NCBI RefSeq assembly: GCF_964019385.1
Contig: NC_088646.1
Span: 7,774,162-7,838,161 of the forward strand
From: Sycon ciliatum
Lineage: Eukaryota; Porifera; Calcarea; Leucosolenida; Sycettidae
Direction: 5' to 3'
DNA: 64,000 bases
The position numbers and the translations under genes are program-made. Positions within the stretch are counted from its first letter, which is position 1. Each line of letters starts with the position of its first letter. Below, in pieces: positions 53,905 to 64,000 of the stretch. The notes under the pieces are model-generated. The model ran no database searches and was not told the DNA's origin. It worked only from the letters and a program-made list of their open reading frames with translations.

Positions 53905-56900
53905 ACAACACACCATACCAGGCACGCACAGTAAAAGTACATCACTGCAGTGCCACGGCCTGACTGTCGACGGGCCCACTCTCTTGCTCTGTTCATAAAC
54001 ATGGTTAAACTTCACCTAGGTTTCCCAGTAAAAAGGCAATAGCTTGTTGGGACTCCCCTAGTAAACTACTAAAAACTACTACTGAGAACTTTGCCTTTAT
54101 TCGAAAACAAACTGGGTTTCGGAATGAAGATTTCGAAAAGCTACTACTACTTCACACAATCTTTATTAGGAAAATTGAAATAGAGATGTGAAAAACAAAT
54201 AGATGGAGCAGCAATGCAACACAATGTCCAAAAACTCAAGAATTCACTACATATAATTATATATGTATCTCATGGGACAATGTTCGGCATATGTTTGTGA
54301 GGTACCATTCCGCTCAGGCACAGAGTCGTGAAGTTCATCCTGTCGCGGCGGTAAGATGATCTTGAACCACGCAAACAGGTGACTGCCCATCGCATAAGGC
54401 AGAATGATAGCCTGCAGCGGAGATTGCCCATGATGACCGATATGTGAAGGTCAACGCTCTTTTCCGCAATCAGGCATGCTAGTGTCTTCAGAGCCATTGA
54501 ACACTCTCTGCCAATCATGCCCGAGGTAGAGAAAACTAAAGGAGTAAATGTACCTCTGTCCACTGCTGTCACCCGCTCTCCGTACTGGCGCGTCTTCATC
54601 TGTTCATGGGTTCGGAGCTGGCTGATGACTTAGCGACGCGACAGCAAGCTTGCCTTTGGGTGTGTCACCCGGATATCAAAAAAGGCATCCTGCTGTTTCG
54701 TCCAGAAGCCACAAGCCCGGATGGCCAGGCGGGCCCCTGCCGAGCGGCTGGCTGTCCTGCCTTGGAGCCGCTCACCTTCATATGGCAGTAGAGGCGGTTC
54801 TACCTCAACATCCCGGGACGTACTCCTTACACTTCACCCTCTCTGAGTCTCACATTGTTATTATTTCTCACCTCATCATATTTTTTCTCTTTGCCCACCC
54901 TGTTATTAGTTCACACTTCTCTAGTCTTTCGCACTTCACCTTCTTTTCTCCTATTTTTCTTTCATATAGTGCATTTCGTACTCTTCCACGTATATATTGT
55001 TGTTTCAATGATTGCTAGATTTCATTATTGAGACGTACTTCCCTGATGAATGTCTCTAAAAACTTGTTAGGAAATTTTATTATCCATGTTATATTTTTGT
55101 TGACTACTACGTCCAACGTCCGCTTCACTGATTCTGCTGATTGCCATAATAAAGTACTGTAATTTCACAAATTTTCGGTGTAAATGTACTTTTATTTTCG
55201 GTACTTTCAGTGCATCTGTTTCATACCTAAAGTTTCAATACACCGAACAAATACTAACACACATAATAGCAAGAGTAGATAAACAAGAGTGTGCAACTCG
55301 CGGATGGGTAGGCCCACGCCGGAATTTTTTGTCGACGTAATCTTTTCGACGACGCACGCGCTGCGAGTCTTTCGGAAAGTTTTCCCTTGTGCTCTTGGCC
55401 GGCTTTACACTACAAGGTCGGTGCCCAGCACGTGCTCTCACACTGCTCTGCGGCAAAATGCGCGTTCTTCTGAAAAAAGGTTACGTCAACAAAAAATTCC
55501 GCCGTGGGCGGGGGTATCTGCAGATTATGCAGGAGAGATCCGGAGTTGCACACTCTTGTTTATCTACTCTTGATAATAGGGAACTGCCTCTCTGTACCTA
55601 AAGTTTCTGTTCACCTAACCTGGCCTTTTGCACTCATACCGAAAATGTTGAGAACCGGAAATTTCTGAAATTAGAGTACATGACTGTATCAGACCATGTA
55701 CTGCCCTACCTGGAAGCCTATATCTAAGCTGCCCTTGCTACCGTTCACATGTGCCCATGCTAGTGTGTCCTATGCTGACTTGTACACAGACTGTTTGATT
55801 GGTCCCTCAAATTAGTATCACCTCACCTGCAATAGAGAGTGTTTGAAGTGCGCAGTGTCTCCAGAGTTGTAATAAAGGGACTCTATCGGATCAAACACAG
55901 CGGAAACAGGCACAACAATGCCACAATAAGGGGCAATCCGTAATTATAGAAAAAAATTAAAAATCCGTCCTCGTGAAAAATTGTCTCTAACTCACCCACC
56001 TCCATTTTTCACATTAAGTCAAAGAGGAAGTATACCCTAAAATCAAATTTCACCAGCAGTAGTCTTCGGGGTGCTGAGTCGAATGGTCCTGGTCCAAGGA
56101 AGCTGAGACACTCCCTTCCTCCTTTAATCCCAATCGAATCGCACTTCCACCGAAACTGGGTGACTGCGCCCTACTAGATGGGGATTCAGATTGAAGTTGT
56201 AGGCAAAAGTCACTAAAAGTGCCGTTTCGTTCTTATAAAAGCACGGAGGACCGTGATTGGTCCATATGTTGTAGTCCCGGCTTTGGACGCTGAGTCGACA
56301 GGTTTTGGTCCGAAAAGGCTGCGATGCAGCGTTCGGTCCTTATTCCCAATTGAACACGGGTGAGTAAGCCGGGTCACGTGCTCATGCGTACACCAATCAC
56401 CTGGTCACCGTGCCTGCAGACTACAACTTTTACAGCGTTCCTGTCACTCGAGTTGAACCTTCGAACCTTTGAGTTAAACCTTGGTGTGAAAGTTGTAGCC
56501 TGCAGGCATGGTCCACGTGACCACTTTAATGCTCACCCGTGTTCGATTGGGAATAAGGGCCGAACGCTGCATTGCAGCCTTTTCGGACCAAAACCAGTCG
56601 ACTCAGCGTACAAAAGACTACAACATATAGACCAATCGCGGTCATTTGTGCTTCTATAAGAACGAAACGGCACTTTTAGTGACTTCTTCCAGACAAATCC
56701 CCATCTAGTAGGGCGCAGTCACCCAGTTTCGGTGGAAGTGCGCGAGTTCGATTGGGATTAAAGGAGGAAGGGAGCGTCTCAGCTTCCTCAGACCAAGACC
56801 ATTCGACTCAGCACTCCGAAGACTACTACTGGTGAAATTTTGATTTTAGGGAATACTTCCCCTTTAATTTTTTGATTTTTCCCAATGCCCACCTAGAAAA

Positions 56901-59900
56901 TAAGAACTCTTGACCCCAGGCCCTTCACTGACTCCACCTGTGTCAAGCCATACTACTGAGTAGATCTGCCAACGTTCATCATGCACGTCCTACAACTACC
57001 GTAACGTTGCGTACATACTTGCCAACCCAGCCAAACTGCGGCAAATCCCTTAGTCCGGCACACACCCAGTTTCCCTTATATTCTCCCATTTCCCTTGTTT
57101 TCCTGGTTTTCGCCAATTTCGGCAAATTTCTCTCTTTTGGGCAATTTTTGATTATTTTTGTGTATTTTCCGCAATGTTTTCTTTCTTTTTATTCATTTCT
57201 AACCTATTGATTATTGGAGGACCAAAACCTGAGTTTCAGATCATCCCTACATGTGTGATTCTGTCAAATGCAGGGCCGCATGAGCCCTTGTCACACCACA
57301 AAAGAACCTTTTCTTGAACACTCATGGTTCAGTGCCAATACCGGTAGTTTTTCCATCAAAATCAAAAATCCCCGGTATGCCGGTAGTGACCGTAGTTTCC
57401 CCGTATATACGGGGAAAACCGGTATGGTTGGCAAGTATGCACGTATAAAAGCAGGTGCTTACGGCAGTACAGTCAGACCTCGCTTAACCGCACACATCCG
57501 TTTTCCACAAAAATATCCGGATAGGCGAGGGAACCGGATAATCGAACACACATACTGTGTGTGTGCATAGCATACCTGCAAATCGGTGACCAACAATTTT
57601 CTTCCGGATGGCGAGGGATCCGGATTAACGAGAACCGGATAAGCGAGGTCTGACTGTATAAGCCGGGGTTCGAACCATGCTTCTCTTCAAGTTATGCTTC
57701 TATTAAAAAAATGCTTCTACGTCAACATCATCAGCGTACACTGTGCAGTGCATACTGCCACGTATGCACTGTGGAAGTACGTGCATGTGTCTTTGCAGAG
57801 AGTGGCTTCTATTCAAATCGTGCTTCTGTGTCACGACGTTCTTCGAAAATCGGCTTCTATTCGAGCCATGCTTTTATACAGATCATGGTTTTATACGCGA
57901 CACTACGGTACATCATACTGGTGTTTGCGACAATCGATCCTACACTACAGTACACTACACAGTCAGTCGAACAAGTGTATGAAAAATCAAAAACATTCCA
58001 GCGCTCTTGACCACCCACCCCCTTTTTGCATGAGGATGGATTTTTTTTATTTTTCGAAAATTACGGACAGCCCCTGAAACAATATTTTATTGCTATAACA
58101 GTATTATTTATGCGCATCCCCGTGTATGCCGTGCACACACCAACGGCTTCCAGCTATGCCAACGGACATCCAGTGCTCGCACGGCATGTACATGACTGAG
58201 CCAAGCACGGTTTTAAAATAATACAGCAGCGACGAGACTGAGACTGAGACTGAGACTGAGACTGAGACTGAGACCACCTTCATCACTGGTACCGGTAGCC
58301 AGATTCACGGCTAATAAAAGACATGCTTCCCTTCCATGCTCAGTCATGAATCATGACTGTCGGCGGGGTACAAGGGTTCCAAGGACAAACTCATCACACC
58401 AGTGATCAAACAACAGTGCTGAAATCTGCCTTCTCACATGGCCAGGTGGCATACAAACCTTGATCGAACAGAACTCAAACCTCCATCATTAAAACTTTGA
58501 TAGCACTGGGCAAATTTCCCCACGGCATCAGAAGATAAGAAAGTCACACGGTCCACACTCCATCGGACGCTCCTACGGTGTATAACTGTGTGTGTCTGAT
58601 CAATGCTGGTTGTATGCAATCCAGGCAGGCGTTCATTATAATCAACCCAAACACATTGTTGTATGTATGTACATGTACATGATGTATAATTATTATGTCA
58701 CAGTTGAAAGCCGTCGAGACTCGAAGTTATAAGCACTCACAGCTGAGCTTCCAGTGTCACGAACGTTGGACCGCCCAAAGTTGTGCAAGTTCTTGGCCAC
58801 AACTATACCATTAGTCGTCACTTCACAGGCTAACACGTCATCATTTCCCTGGGAAAGGCACAGAATACAAAGCACTTCGCATACTTGAATATGTGTGTGT
58901 GGGGGAGGGGGAGGGGGGGGGGGGAGGGGCAAGACCAGTACAGGACGAGTGAAGCCGCTCAATTACTAACTTTTCCTGTAGGTATGCAAAAGACGTTACT
59001 TCAGTAACATCTGGCGCAAGCCAGGGTCCACACAGCTTTAATTCCGTTTGTTTGTTTGTTTGTGCCTGACGACATCGGCATGCCTGGCGCTATCCCGCAC
59101 ATGTCCCGTACTATACCATCAAAGACAGCTGGCCACATTGTGACATTATTCAAATAGGGCTTTCTACTGCAAGATCATAACGTGAAGCAACTTGGAAGAG
59201 TGTATATCAAGTGCGAAGTGTACCGGGGGGAATGCATGCAGGGCGAGAATGTGGGTTCAAATCCCATTATAGTGTCTTGAGAAAATTGGTGAAATGAAAG
59301 AAATATAGCATCGCTATGGGTTTTTTTGCCTAGGTCATCAACGTTACAGTGTCGCATTATCGCATTATCGTTTGAATGTTTTTGGGTGTGGTGCTAATGG
59401 GCCGGGAATGTAAGGACCGGGTAGATTGCAGTGTTTTAATGGGCGCGGTTGTTGTATAGATGGAATGCTGAGATCATTAGCAGAGAACTATGAGGGAGAG
59501 CAAAATGACAGGGGTGACAGTGTTGAAGCTCTGAGCAGATGGCGTCGGCAGGAGTGCCTACACAGAGAGTAGAAGATGGGAGAAGAGAGGTCCCGCCACC
59601 TCGACAGTCGCCGTGCTTGCGAAAGGCTAATAAGCCGACAACAAGAAACAACGGGGCAAATATCCCGTCGCTTGGACTTCGTGAAATATGTGTCGACAGC
59701 AAGAGACTGCTAAACAGGCATCCAGTCGGCAGGAGAAAGGACGTGATCATGCCCGAACTTGTTCCGTATGTGGTGACTGCGGTCCATAGGCATAGAGCCG
59801 TCATCTATGCAATCTATGCCGCTATGCAAAAGACGTTACTTTATCGGCTACATCATTGTATTGCAAAAACGTTTCCATCAGTTCGAATCACATTCATAAT

Positions 59901-60148
59901 GAGCCAGGCAAAAAAGCATAGGGCAGGGCCCTGAGCTTTAAAGCTCTCTTGTTTACTTAATATAAGCCATTGGATCCCGTGCAAGCACATCTGCTGCAGC
60001 TTAGTACGTTCAGATACACAACCAAGCGTAATCTACAACATGCACAGACAAGTAGTGAAACATGCACAACATGTGCCAACAGCAACAGGAGTCACTGCCC
60101 CCGGCGCTAGACCACTCCGTGGCGGTGGGGATGTTCAGTAGAGATCTG

Positions 60149-60185
<37 letters not shown>

Positions 60186-60391
60186 CTTACCATTTCATCA
60201 TCGGCACTGTAAGCTATAGCTAACCAGCCTGAATCGGGTCCAGTCACCCCAAACAGCTCTACCTCCAGCATGTCAGGGCCCACCTCACGGTGGGTATACA
60301 CGAATCTGCAGTCGCTAGTCGAGTTGCAACTGGAAGGCTGGGTAAAGCAGAACTTGCTAGGAGAGCTTCCACGGCATGCGTCGAGAATATC
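53111..60391 (-). CDS. DOMON-domain protein related to ferric-chelate reductase 1 (5 exons seen, 5' end missing)
   Basis: Exons 60191-60391, 58741-58848, 55827-55882, 53717-53814 and 53111-53373 join in phase to 242 codons including a TAA stop. The first exon has a Cys-rich start (SSPSKFCFTQPSSCNST), then the DOMON pattern MLEVELFGVTGPDSGWLAIA. It is followed by GNDDVLACEVTTNGIVV, GRSNVRDTGSS, then LYC joined to RFQRPLMT and DDFDLSQPW, the end of a DOMON domain. DOMON domains bind haem or sugar and in FRRS1 precede a cytochrome b561 membrane domain. Here the last exon instead encodes two copies of a 30-residue Ser/Thr-rich repeat and a C-terminal hydrophobic run (YSILVLVITVILWG), as expected of a GPI-anchored or tail-anchored extracellular protein. 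The signal peptide and any reelin-like domain must lie upstream and were not found. A cytochrome b561-like exon at 50511-50603 could be an alternative 3' part. Confidence 0.75.
53194..53377 (-). repeat. In-frame 90-bp duplication including a splice acceptor
   Basis: The DOMON gene's last exon holds two copies of a 90-bp unit, each starting CTTAG|GCAATGCCAACGG on the coding strand. The second copy therefore has its own in-phase acceptor (exon start 53283 instead of 53373). Confidence 0.85.
53819..53910. repeat. CAA microsatellite at a splice acceptor
   Basis: On the coding strand (GTT)n runs up to CCAG at the start of the exon 53717-53814, so the array replaces the usual pyrimidine tract. Confidence 0.95.
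54270..54800 (-). pseudogene. LINE ORF2 C-terminal fragment
   Basis: On the minus strand: YGERVTAVDRGTFTPLVF, STSGMIGRECSMAL and LRCRLSFCLMRWAVTCLRGS. This is the region after the reverse transcriptase in many invertebrate LINEs, where the same pattern (FTPLVFSTSGG..GxE, LRCRLxFSLLRSA, CLRGSRS) recurs. Truncated at both sides. Confidence 0.7.
55270..55572. mobile_element. Inverted-repeat element with 7-bp target duplication, second copy type
   Basis: The ends CAAGAGTAGATAAACAAGAG and their inverse continue into GTGTGCAACTC, and ATAATAG is duplicated on both sides (55263-55269, 55573-55579). The subterminal AAGAGTGTGCAACT links it to 42983-43270. Confidence 0.8.
56019..56867. mobile_element. 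TTAAAGG palindrome element, diverged copy
   Basis: Colinear with 51021-51889. It ends in CCTAAAATCAAATTTCACC-type sequence, which also links it to the 24235 element. The left TTAA has become TCAA; the right TTAA is intact. Confidence 0.8.
57014..57439. mobile_element. MITE with CATACTTGCCAACC ends
   Basis: Perfect 14-bp inverted termini. Pyrimidine-rich left half and GGTA-rich right half. A target duplication is unclear (GCGTAC/GCACGTA). Confidence 0.6.
57470..57656. mobile_element. pogo/Tc1-like MITE (187 bp)
   Basis: CAGTCAGACCTCGCTTA and its inverse, with TA at both edges (57468-57469, 57657-57658). Internal CCGGATA motifs repeat. Confidence 0.85.
58231..58274. repeat. GAGACT hexanucleotide repeat
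   Basis: About seven copies in a DOMON-gene intron. Confidence 0.95.
59002..59822 (+). mobile_element. 821-bp insertion flanked by a perfect 19-bp direct repeat
   Basis: TATGCAAAAGACGTTACTT ends at 59001 and recurs at 59823-59841. Such long target duplications are typical of LINE-type (target-primed) insertions. The insert has a (TTTG)4 tract near its left edge, a TTCAAATCCC B-box-like site (near 59251) and an open frame starting at 59539 of unknown meaning. There is no poly(A); the right edge has short CTATGCAAT-like repeats. Confidence 0.65.
60153..60183. repeat. CAG microsatellite at a splice donor
   Basis: On the coding strand (CTG)n begins a few bases after the GTAAGC donor of the exon 60191-60391. 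Confidence 0.95.
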
Positions 60392-60399
60392 CTACACAG

Positions 60400-61640
60400 C
60401 ACACAACAAGCATACCGGTACTAGTACTAGTATCAGAATATTTACTGCCAAAAGTTGAAATCATAATTTACATAAGTTTCACAACCAAACTATTAGTTGT
60501 CAAGAGACGGAACTGCAGATTACAGCGTGATTTTGAGGTATACATTGAAGTATACTGATGGATCAACAATTGCCCCATCTTTGCCGAAGACCGAAAGACC
60601 TGGCAAGAACATAGCAAGCAACAATGTAGGAAAGAGGTGAATGTGCCAGTGTATCGCTAACGAGGTGAATGTGTCAGTGTATCGCTAACGAGGTGAATGT
60701 GCGAGTGAGTGTATTGCTGACGAAGAATACAAGGCAGGGTGCTGTAACGTGACATGCTTTGAGTATGCAGGGTCGATTTGGTCACTTACCACAATAGAAA
60801 TCACCTGTAGGCAGCAGCACCGCGTACAGTGTTGACGTCCCCATCACAGCTCAGCAATGGGAAGCACATACACGTACAGGAAATTGCACCAGAACCCCCC
60901 CCCCCCCCCACACACACACATAGACACACATGAACGCGCACCCACAACCACACCCCACGCACTCACGCACACACCCACACACACACACACACACAGCAGA
61001 GGCTGTTTGAGCGTAAGCTTAGAGCCACTGTTCTAAAACAGCATACTGCAAAACCAGAAAATTTTTAATGTCAGTGGAGATATATTTTCGGCAACTTTGG
61101 TACAGGTAATTTTTACCTAGGCTCAAATAAAACGCGACCTAAAATTCAACAAAGCCATGCCACACAGCACAGTGTGCAAAACGCATTTTTGGATCTGGAA
61201 AACTGGTTTCCCGAAATTTTCGCGCTGCCGAACAGCTGACTCATGATTTTGGGAAATACCGAAAATATCACACCACCGAAAATTCCCAGTTTTTACAGTA
61301 GCAGCCATGATGATAATGATGATAGATGCACAGATATCAGGATGCAACCTAGAACTACAAGGGCAGAGGGACTTGGGAGTGGATGTACCATGACAAGGTT
61401 TCTTTTTGCGTTTCCACCAATGGATGCGGCTAATGGGGTTTCTCGGCACTAGTGCCAGTGGTTGTGCGACTTATCCCCTCACCCCCACCGTTAGGCGCTG
61501 CATCTGCCGCTAGGGTTTACCAGGTGTTAGCGGCCGTCGTGAGTTCCCTTCGGGAACCGACACGATAATTTACCTTTACTTTTTTACCAAGTGAAATCTG
61601 GAAAGAGAAGCCGACAACTGACTATAGAGGTTGTGCGAGT
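60400..61640. other. Upstream part of the DOMON gene, no further exon recognised
   Basis: It contains a 27-bp direct repeat of GAGGTGAATGTG units (60631-60710), a C-run/CA stretch (60893-60990) and a segment shared with 45160-45240 (TTTACCRGGTGTTAGCGGCC). Any signal-peptide exon was not identified. Confidence 0.55.
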
Positions 61641-61651
61641 GATTTCACGGG

Positions 61652-61855
61652 TGAGCCAGCGGACCCGCTTAAAGGCGGTACGTATGCAGCGTGAGTTAGC
61701 GGACCCGCCTATGAGCGCTACGTATGCAGCGTGAGTTAGCGGACCCGCCTATGGGCGCTACGGATGCAGCGCGAGTTAGCGGCCCCGCCTATGGGCGCTA
61801 CGGATGCAGCGTGAGTTAGCGGACCCGCCTACGGGCGCTACGGATGCAGCGTGAG
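61652..61855. repeat. 40-bp tandem repeat (5 copies)
   Basis: Each unit contains GTGAGTTAGCGGACCCGCCT followed by a GGGCGCTACGGATGCAGC-like half. GC-rich and self-complementary (CCGCCT..GGGCG). Confidence 0.95.
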
Positions 61856-62305
61856 CCGCCAGTGCGCGGCAAGTGCAGCGCTGTGTTGCGAGTCCCCGGC
61901 TTCGCCGGAGCATCTCAACTGATGATGTAATCACATAACCTCTAATGTTACTACGCTACTATAACGACCAATCATCATTCCGCCACAGACAACACGAGAA
62001 GGACGCCCGCCTATCGCAGTACGTCTGGGACAAGAAGGATCAAGGGAAGGCATGCAGCATTCAATGGGCGGTACACCGCAAAGCAGTGGCCTAAAGCAAC
62101 AAAAAGCAAAACATGTGCAACCTATGCGTGGCGGAAAAATTGGCAATCACGCAAGCACCTCTCTCTCTCTCTCTCAACAAGAGGAGTGAACTTGTGTCAA
62201 AATGTTGCCACGAGAATAAGTACATTGTACTACCTTCGGAACTTCAAACCATCCACATGCATCACCTAATCAAGTAGCAGACAACCAGCTCCAGTGCATG
62301 TCACT

Positions 62306-63163
62306 TTAAAGGGGAAGTTAAGGCAAAAATTAAAATTTCACCAGTTGTAGTCTTCGGAGTGCTGAGTCGAATGGTCGTGGTCCGAGGAAGCTGAGACGCT
62401 CCCTTCCTACTTGAATCCCAATCGAACTCGCGCACTTCCACCGAAACTGGGTGACTGCGCCCTACTAGATGGGGATTTGTATGCAAAATGTCACTAAAAG
62501 CGCCATTTCGTTCTTATAAAAGCACGGATGACCGCGATTGGCCCATATGTTGTAGTCTTTTGGACGCTGAGTCAATTGGTTTTGGTCCGAAAAGGCTGCG
62601 ATGCAGCGTTCCTCCTTTATTCCCAATCGAACATGGTTGAAGAAGCGGTCACGTGGTCCTGGGTGCCCAAATCACCTGGTCACCACGCCAGCAGGTGACA
62701 ACTTTCACACCAAGGTTCAACTCGAGTGACAGGACTGCACCCAAAAAAGGTCAAACAGGATAGTAAGTTGTACCCTGCAGGCACGGTGACCAGGTGACTG
62801 GTGTACGCAGGAGCACGTGACCGCTTGTTCAACCATGTTCGATTGGGAATAAAGGAGGAACGCCGCATCGCAGCCTTTTCGGACCAAAACCAGTCGACTC
62901 AGCGTCCAAAAGACTACAACATATGGGCCAATCGCGGTCATCCGTGCTTTTATAAGAACGAAATGGCGCTTTTAGTGACATTTTGCATACAAATCCCCAT
63001 CTAGTAGGGCGCAGTCACCCAGTTTCGGTGGAAGTACGCGAGTTCGATTGGGATTCAAGTAGGAAGGGAGCGTCTCAGCTTCCTCGGACCACGACCATTC
63101 GACTCAGCACCCCGAAGACTACAACTGGTGAAATTTTAATTTTTGCCTTAACTTCCCCTTTAA
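62306..63163. mobile_element. TTAAAGG palindrome element, copy 2
   Basis: 858 bp, TTAA at both edges, very similar to 51021-51889 (few differences by eye), which suggests recent activity. Confidence 0.85.
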
Positions 63164-63169
63164 GTGATA

Positions 63170-64000
63170 CCTTTCACCACTGCTGTCATTCGCACCTTGC
63201 ATATTCATGCCATGATGCAATCTGTCACGACTGCTGTCATTTACACTTTTGATTTGTGGGTATATAAACCAGTATCCAGATTTACTCATAACTGTATTCT
63301 GAGGATTGCTTAGTGTGGGAAACTCGGAGTAAAACACTCATGGCCAGCAATCGAGGACATCTGAGAGTTGTAATTTGTGTACTCCTCCGAGGTGTGATTT
63401 TTGGCGTGCTGGGCCAAGCACAAGGAAGCCATCTGCAAAAAAACTGCAGAAAATGGTTGTTGTTTGATCCTTCGTTGTAATCTTTGTTTCTAGTCGAAGC
63501 TAGTTGCTGTTTGGAGCAGAAACGCTGAAATTGACTATTTTCTGCATGTACTCATACATGTACTCATGTACTCAGGCATGCAGTCTCACTCGTATTTTAG
63601 CTCTTTTTTTCTGGAATGGATGCTGCTCTGCGCCCCTTGGTGAACATTTCCTGCGCTCGCGGAGCAGCTGAAAAGGACCACTGGTATGTCTGGTTCCTGG
63701 TTTGAAAGTGGAGAGTCGACTTTTGTGCCTTGAAAAAGGAGTAGAGAGCGATAAAGGTACGTCTGTAGCTTATTTTTGAGTGCTCCTCGTACATTTTTGA
63801 TCGTGATAGAAATTCTCAGACCAAAGTCAGACCAAAGTCAGCGCGATGATGGCCGTACAGTTTTCTTGTGGATTGTTTAGTTGTTTCATCTCGTTTCTAT
63901 GTCAGTATCGTGATGGTGAAGTGGAGAGGGTGATTTTCTTCCTCTAGGCTTCGTTCGGCCGACTTTGCTTTGTCCTCGTTGAAAAGTGATCCTGAAAAAA
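63170..64000. other. Right end of window, nothing recognised
   Basis: No exon-like frame with family likeness and no clear repeat apart from an ACTCATGTACTCA short repeat near 63550-63575. Confidence 0.55.

Larger units (their letters stand above)
55930..58074. mobile_element. Harbinger-like element, diverged, with two MITEs nested
   Basis: The left end GGGGCAATCCGTAATTATAG and the right end (inverse) GGGGCTGTCCGTAATTTTCG resemble the 46231-47552 termini. Flanks are TAA and TGA, so the duplication is imperfect. A TTAAAGG palindrome (56019-56867), a CATACTTGCC element and a pogo-like MITE lie inside. The pairing of these two ends is an inference. Confidence 0.45.

Noticed and set aside
55710-55769. 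Candidate 60-nt minus exon (DTLAWAHVNGSKGSLDIGFQ) in the DOMON gene
   Set aside because: Its phase does not join 55827-55882 to 53717-53814, which already splice together perfectly; probably a chance open stretch.
59539-59934. 131-residue plus frame
   Set aside because: It reads out of the 821-bp insertion across its right target duplication, so the frame is not a natural unit.
60800-60860. Possible signal-peptide exon (MGTSTLYAVLLPT) for the DOMON gene
   Set aside because: Its donor phase does not match the exon at 60391 in the frame with the ATG.
62301-62486. A recurring roughly 60-residue frame starting MHTNPHLVGRSHPVSVEV at four places
   Set aside because: It recurs only because it lies in the arms of the TTAAAGG palindromes. 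Both arms and several copies give the same frame, with no sign of coding selection.

Overview
The window looks like intron-rich genomic DNA from a non-vertebrate animal. Three spliced host genes can be rebuilt exon by exon, all on the minus strand, with canonical GT..AG sites. Introns and spacers are packed with CA/GA microsatellites and with many families of DNA transposons, non-LTR elements, one LTR element and tRNA-derived repeats. The sequence alone does not fix the phylum; a marine invertebrate, perhaps a sponge or another early-branching animal, is a guess. A 200-base run of N (18625-18824) is an assembly gap.

Layout. (1) About 0.35-23.06 kb: an RBM19/MRD1 orthologue, the multi-RRM factor for small-subunit rRNA processing. 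It has 21 exons from the ATG at 23057 and runs off the left edge. Its introns hold a complete-looking, very young BEL/Pao LTR element (10139-15840), the 5' part of a LINE (about 7.45-9.54 kb), Tc1/mariner-like MITEs and long CA/GA arrays. (2) About 23.4-28.6 kb: three tandem tRNA-like repeats and a tRNA-Lys-like copy upstream of RBM19. Next is a 2.5-kb TTAA-flanked Kolobok-like element (24235-26748) with a broken THAP zinc-finger exon on the minus strand and a P2X7-C-terminus-like cysteine domain on the plus strand. A hAT-like MITE and a decayed LINE reverse transcriptase follow. (3) 29429-45614: a PPP1R36-like protein phosphatase 1 regulatory subunit in 11 exons with continuous phase (473 residues). 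Its first intron contains a tRNA-Cys(GCA) gene and a Helitron with a Pif1-like helicase ORF. (4) 46.1-50.5 kb: a hAT-like element with a Harbinger-like element nested in it, then spacer. (5) 50.5-60.4 kb: a DOMON-domain gene related to ferric-chelate reductase 1 (FRRS1), with a tail-anchored-looking last exon, and a separate cytochrome b561-type exon further on. (6) 60.4-64 kb: tandem repeats and another palindromic TTAAAGG element.

The host genes have unrelated roles (ribosome biogenesis, PP1 regulation, haem/redox membrane protein) and give no sign of a shared pathway. The most notable features are the THAP plus P2X7-like TTAA element, the related family of near-perfect palindromes with TTAAAGG ends, a cut-down 35-bp palindrome of a 7-bp-TSD transposon family, and a 30-codon duplication that copies a splice acceptor in phase in the DOMON gene. 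Exon calls rest on reading frames, splice sites and remembered family motifs; no database search was run.
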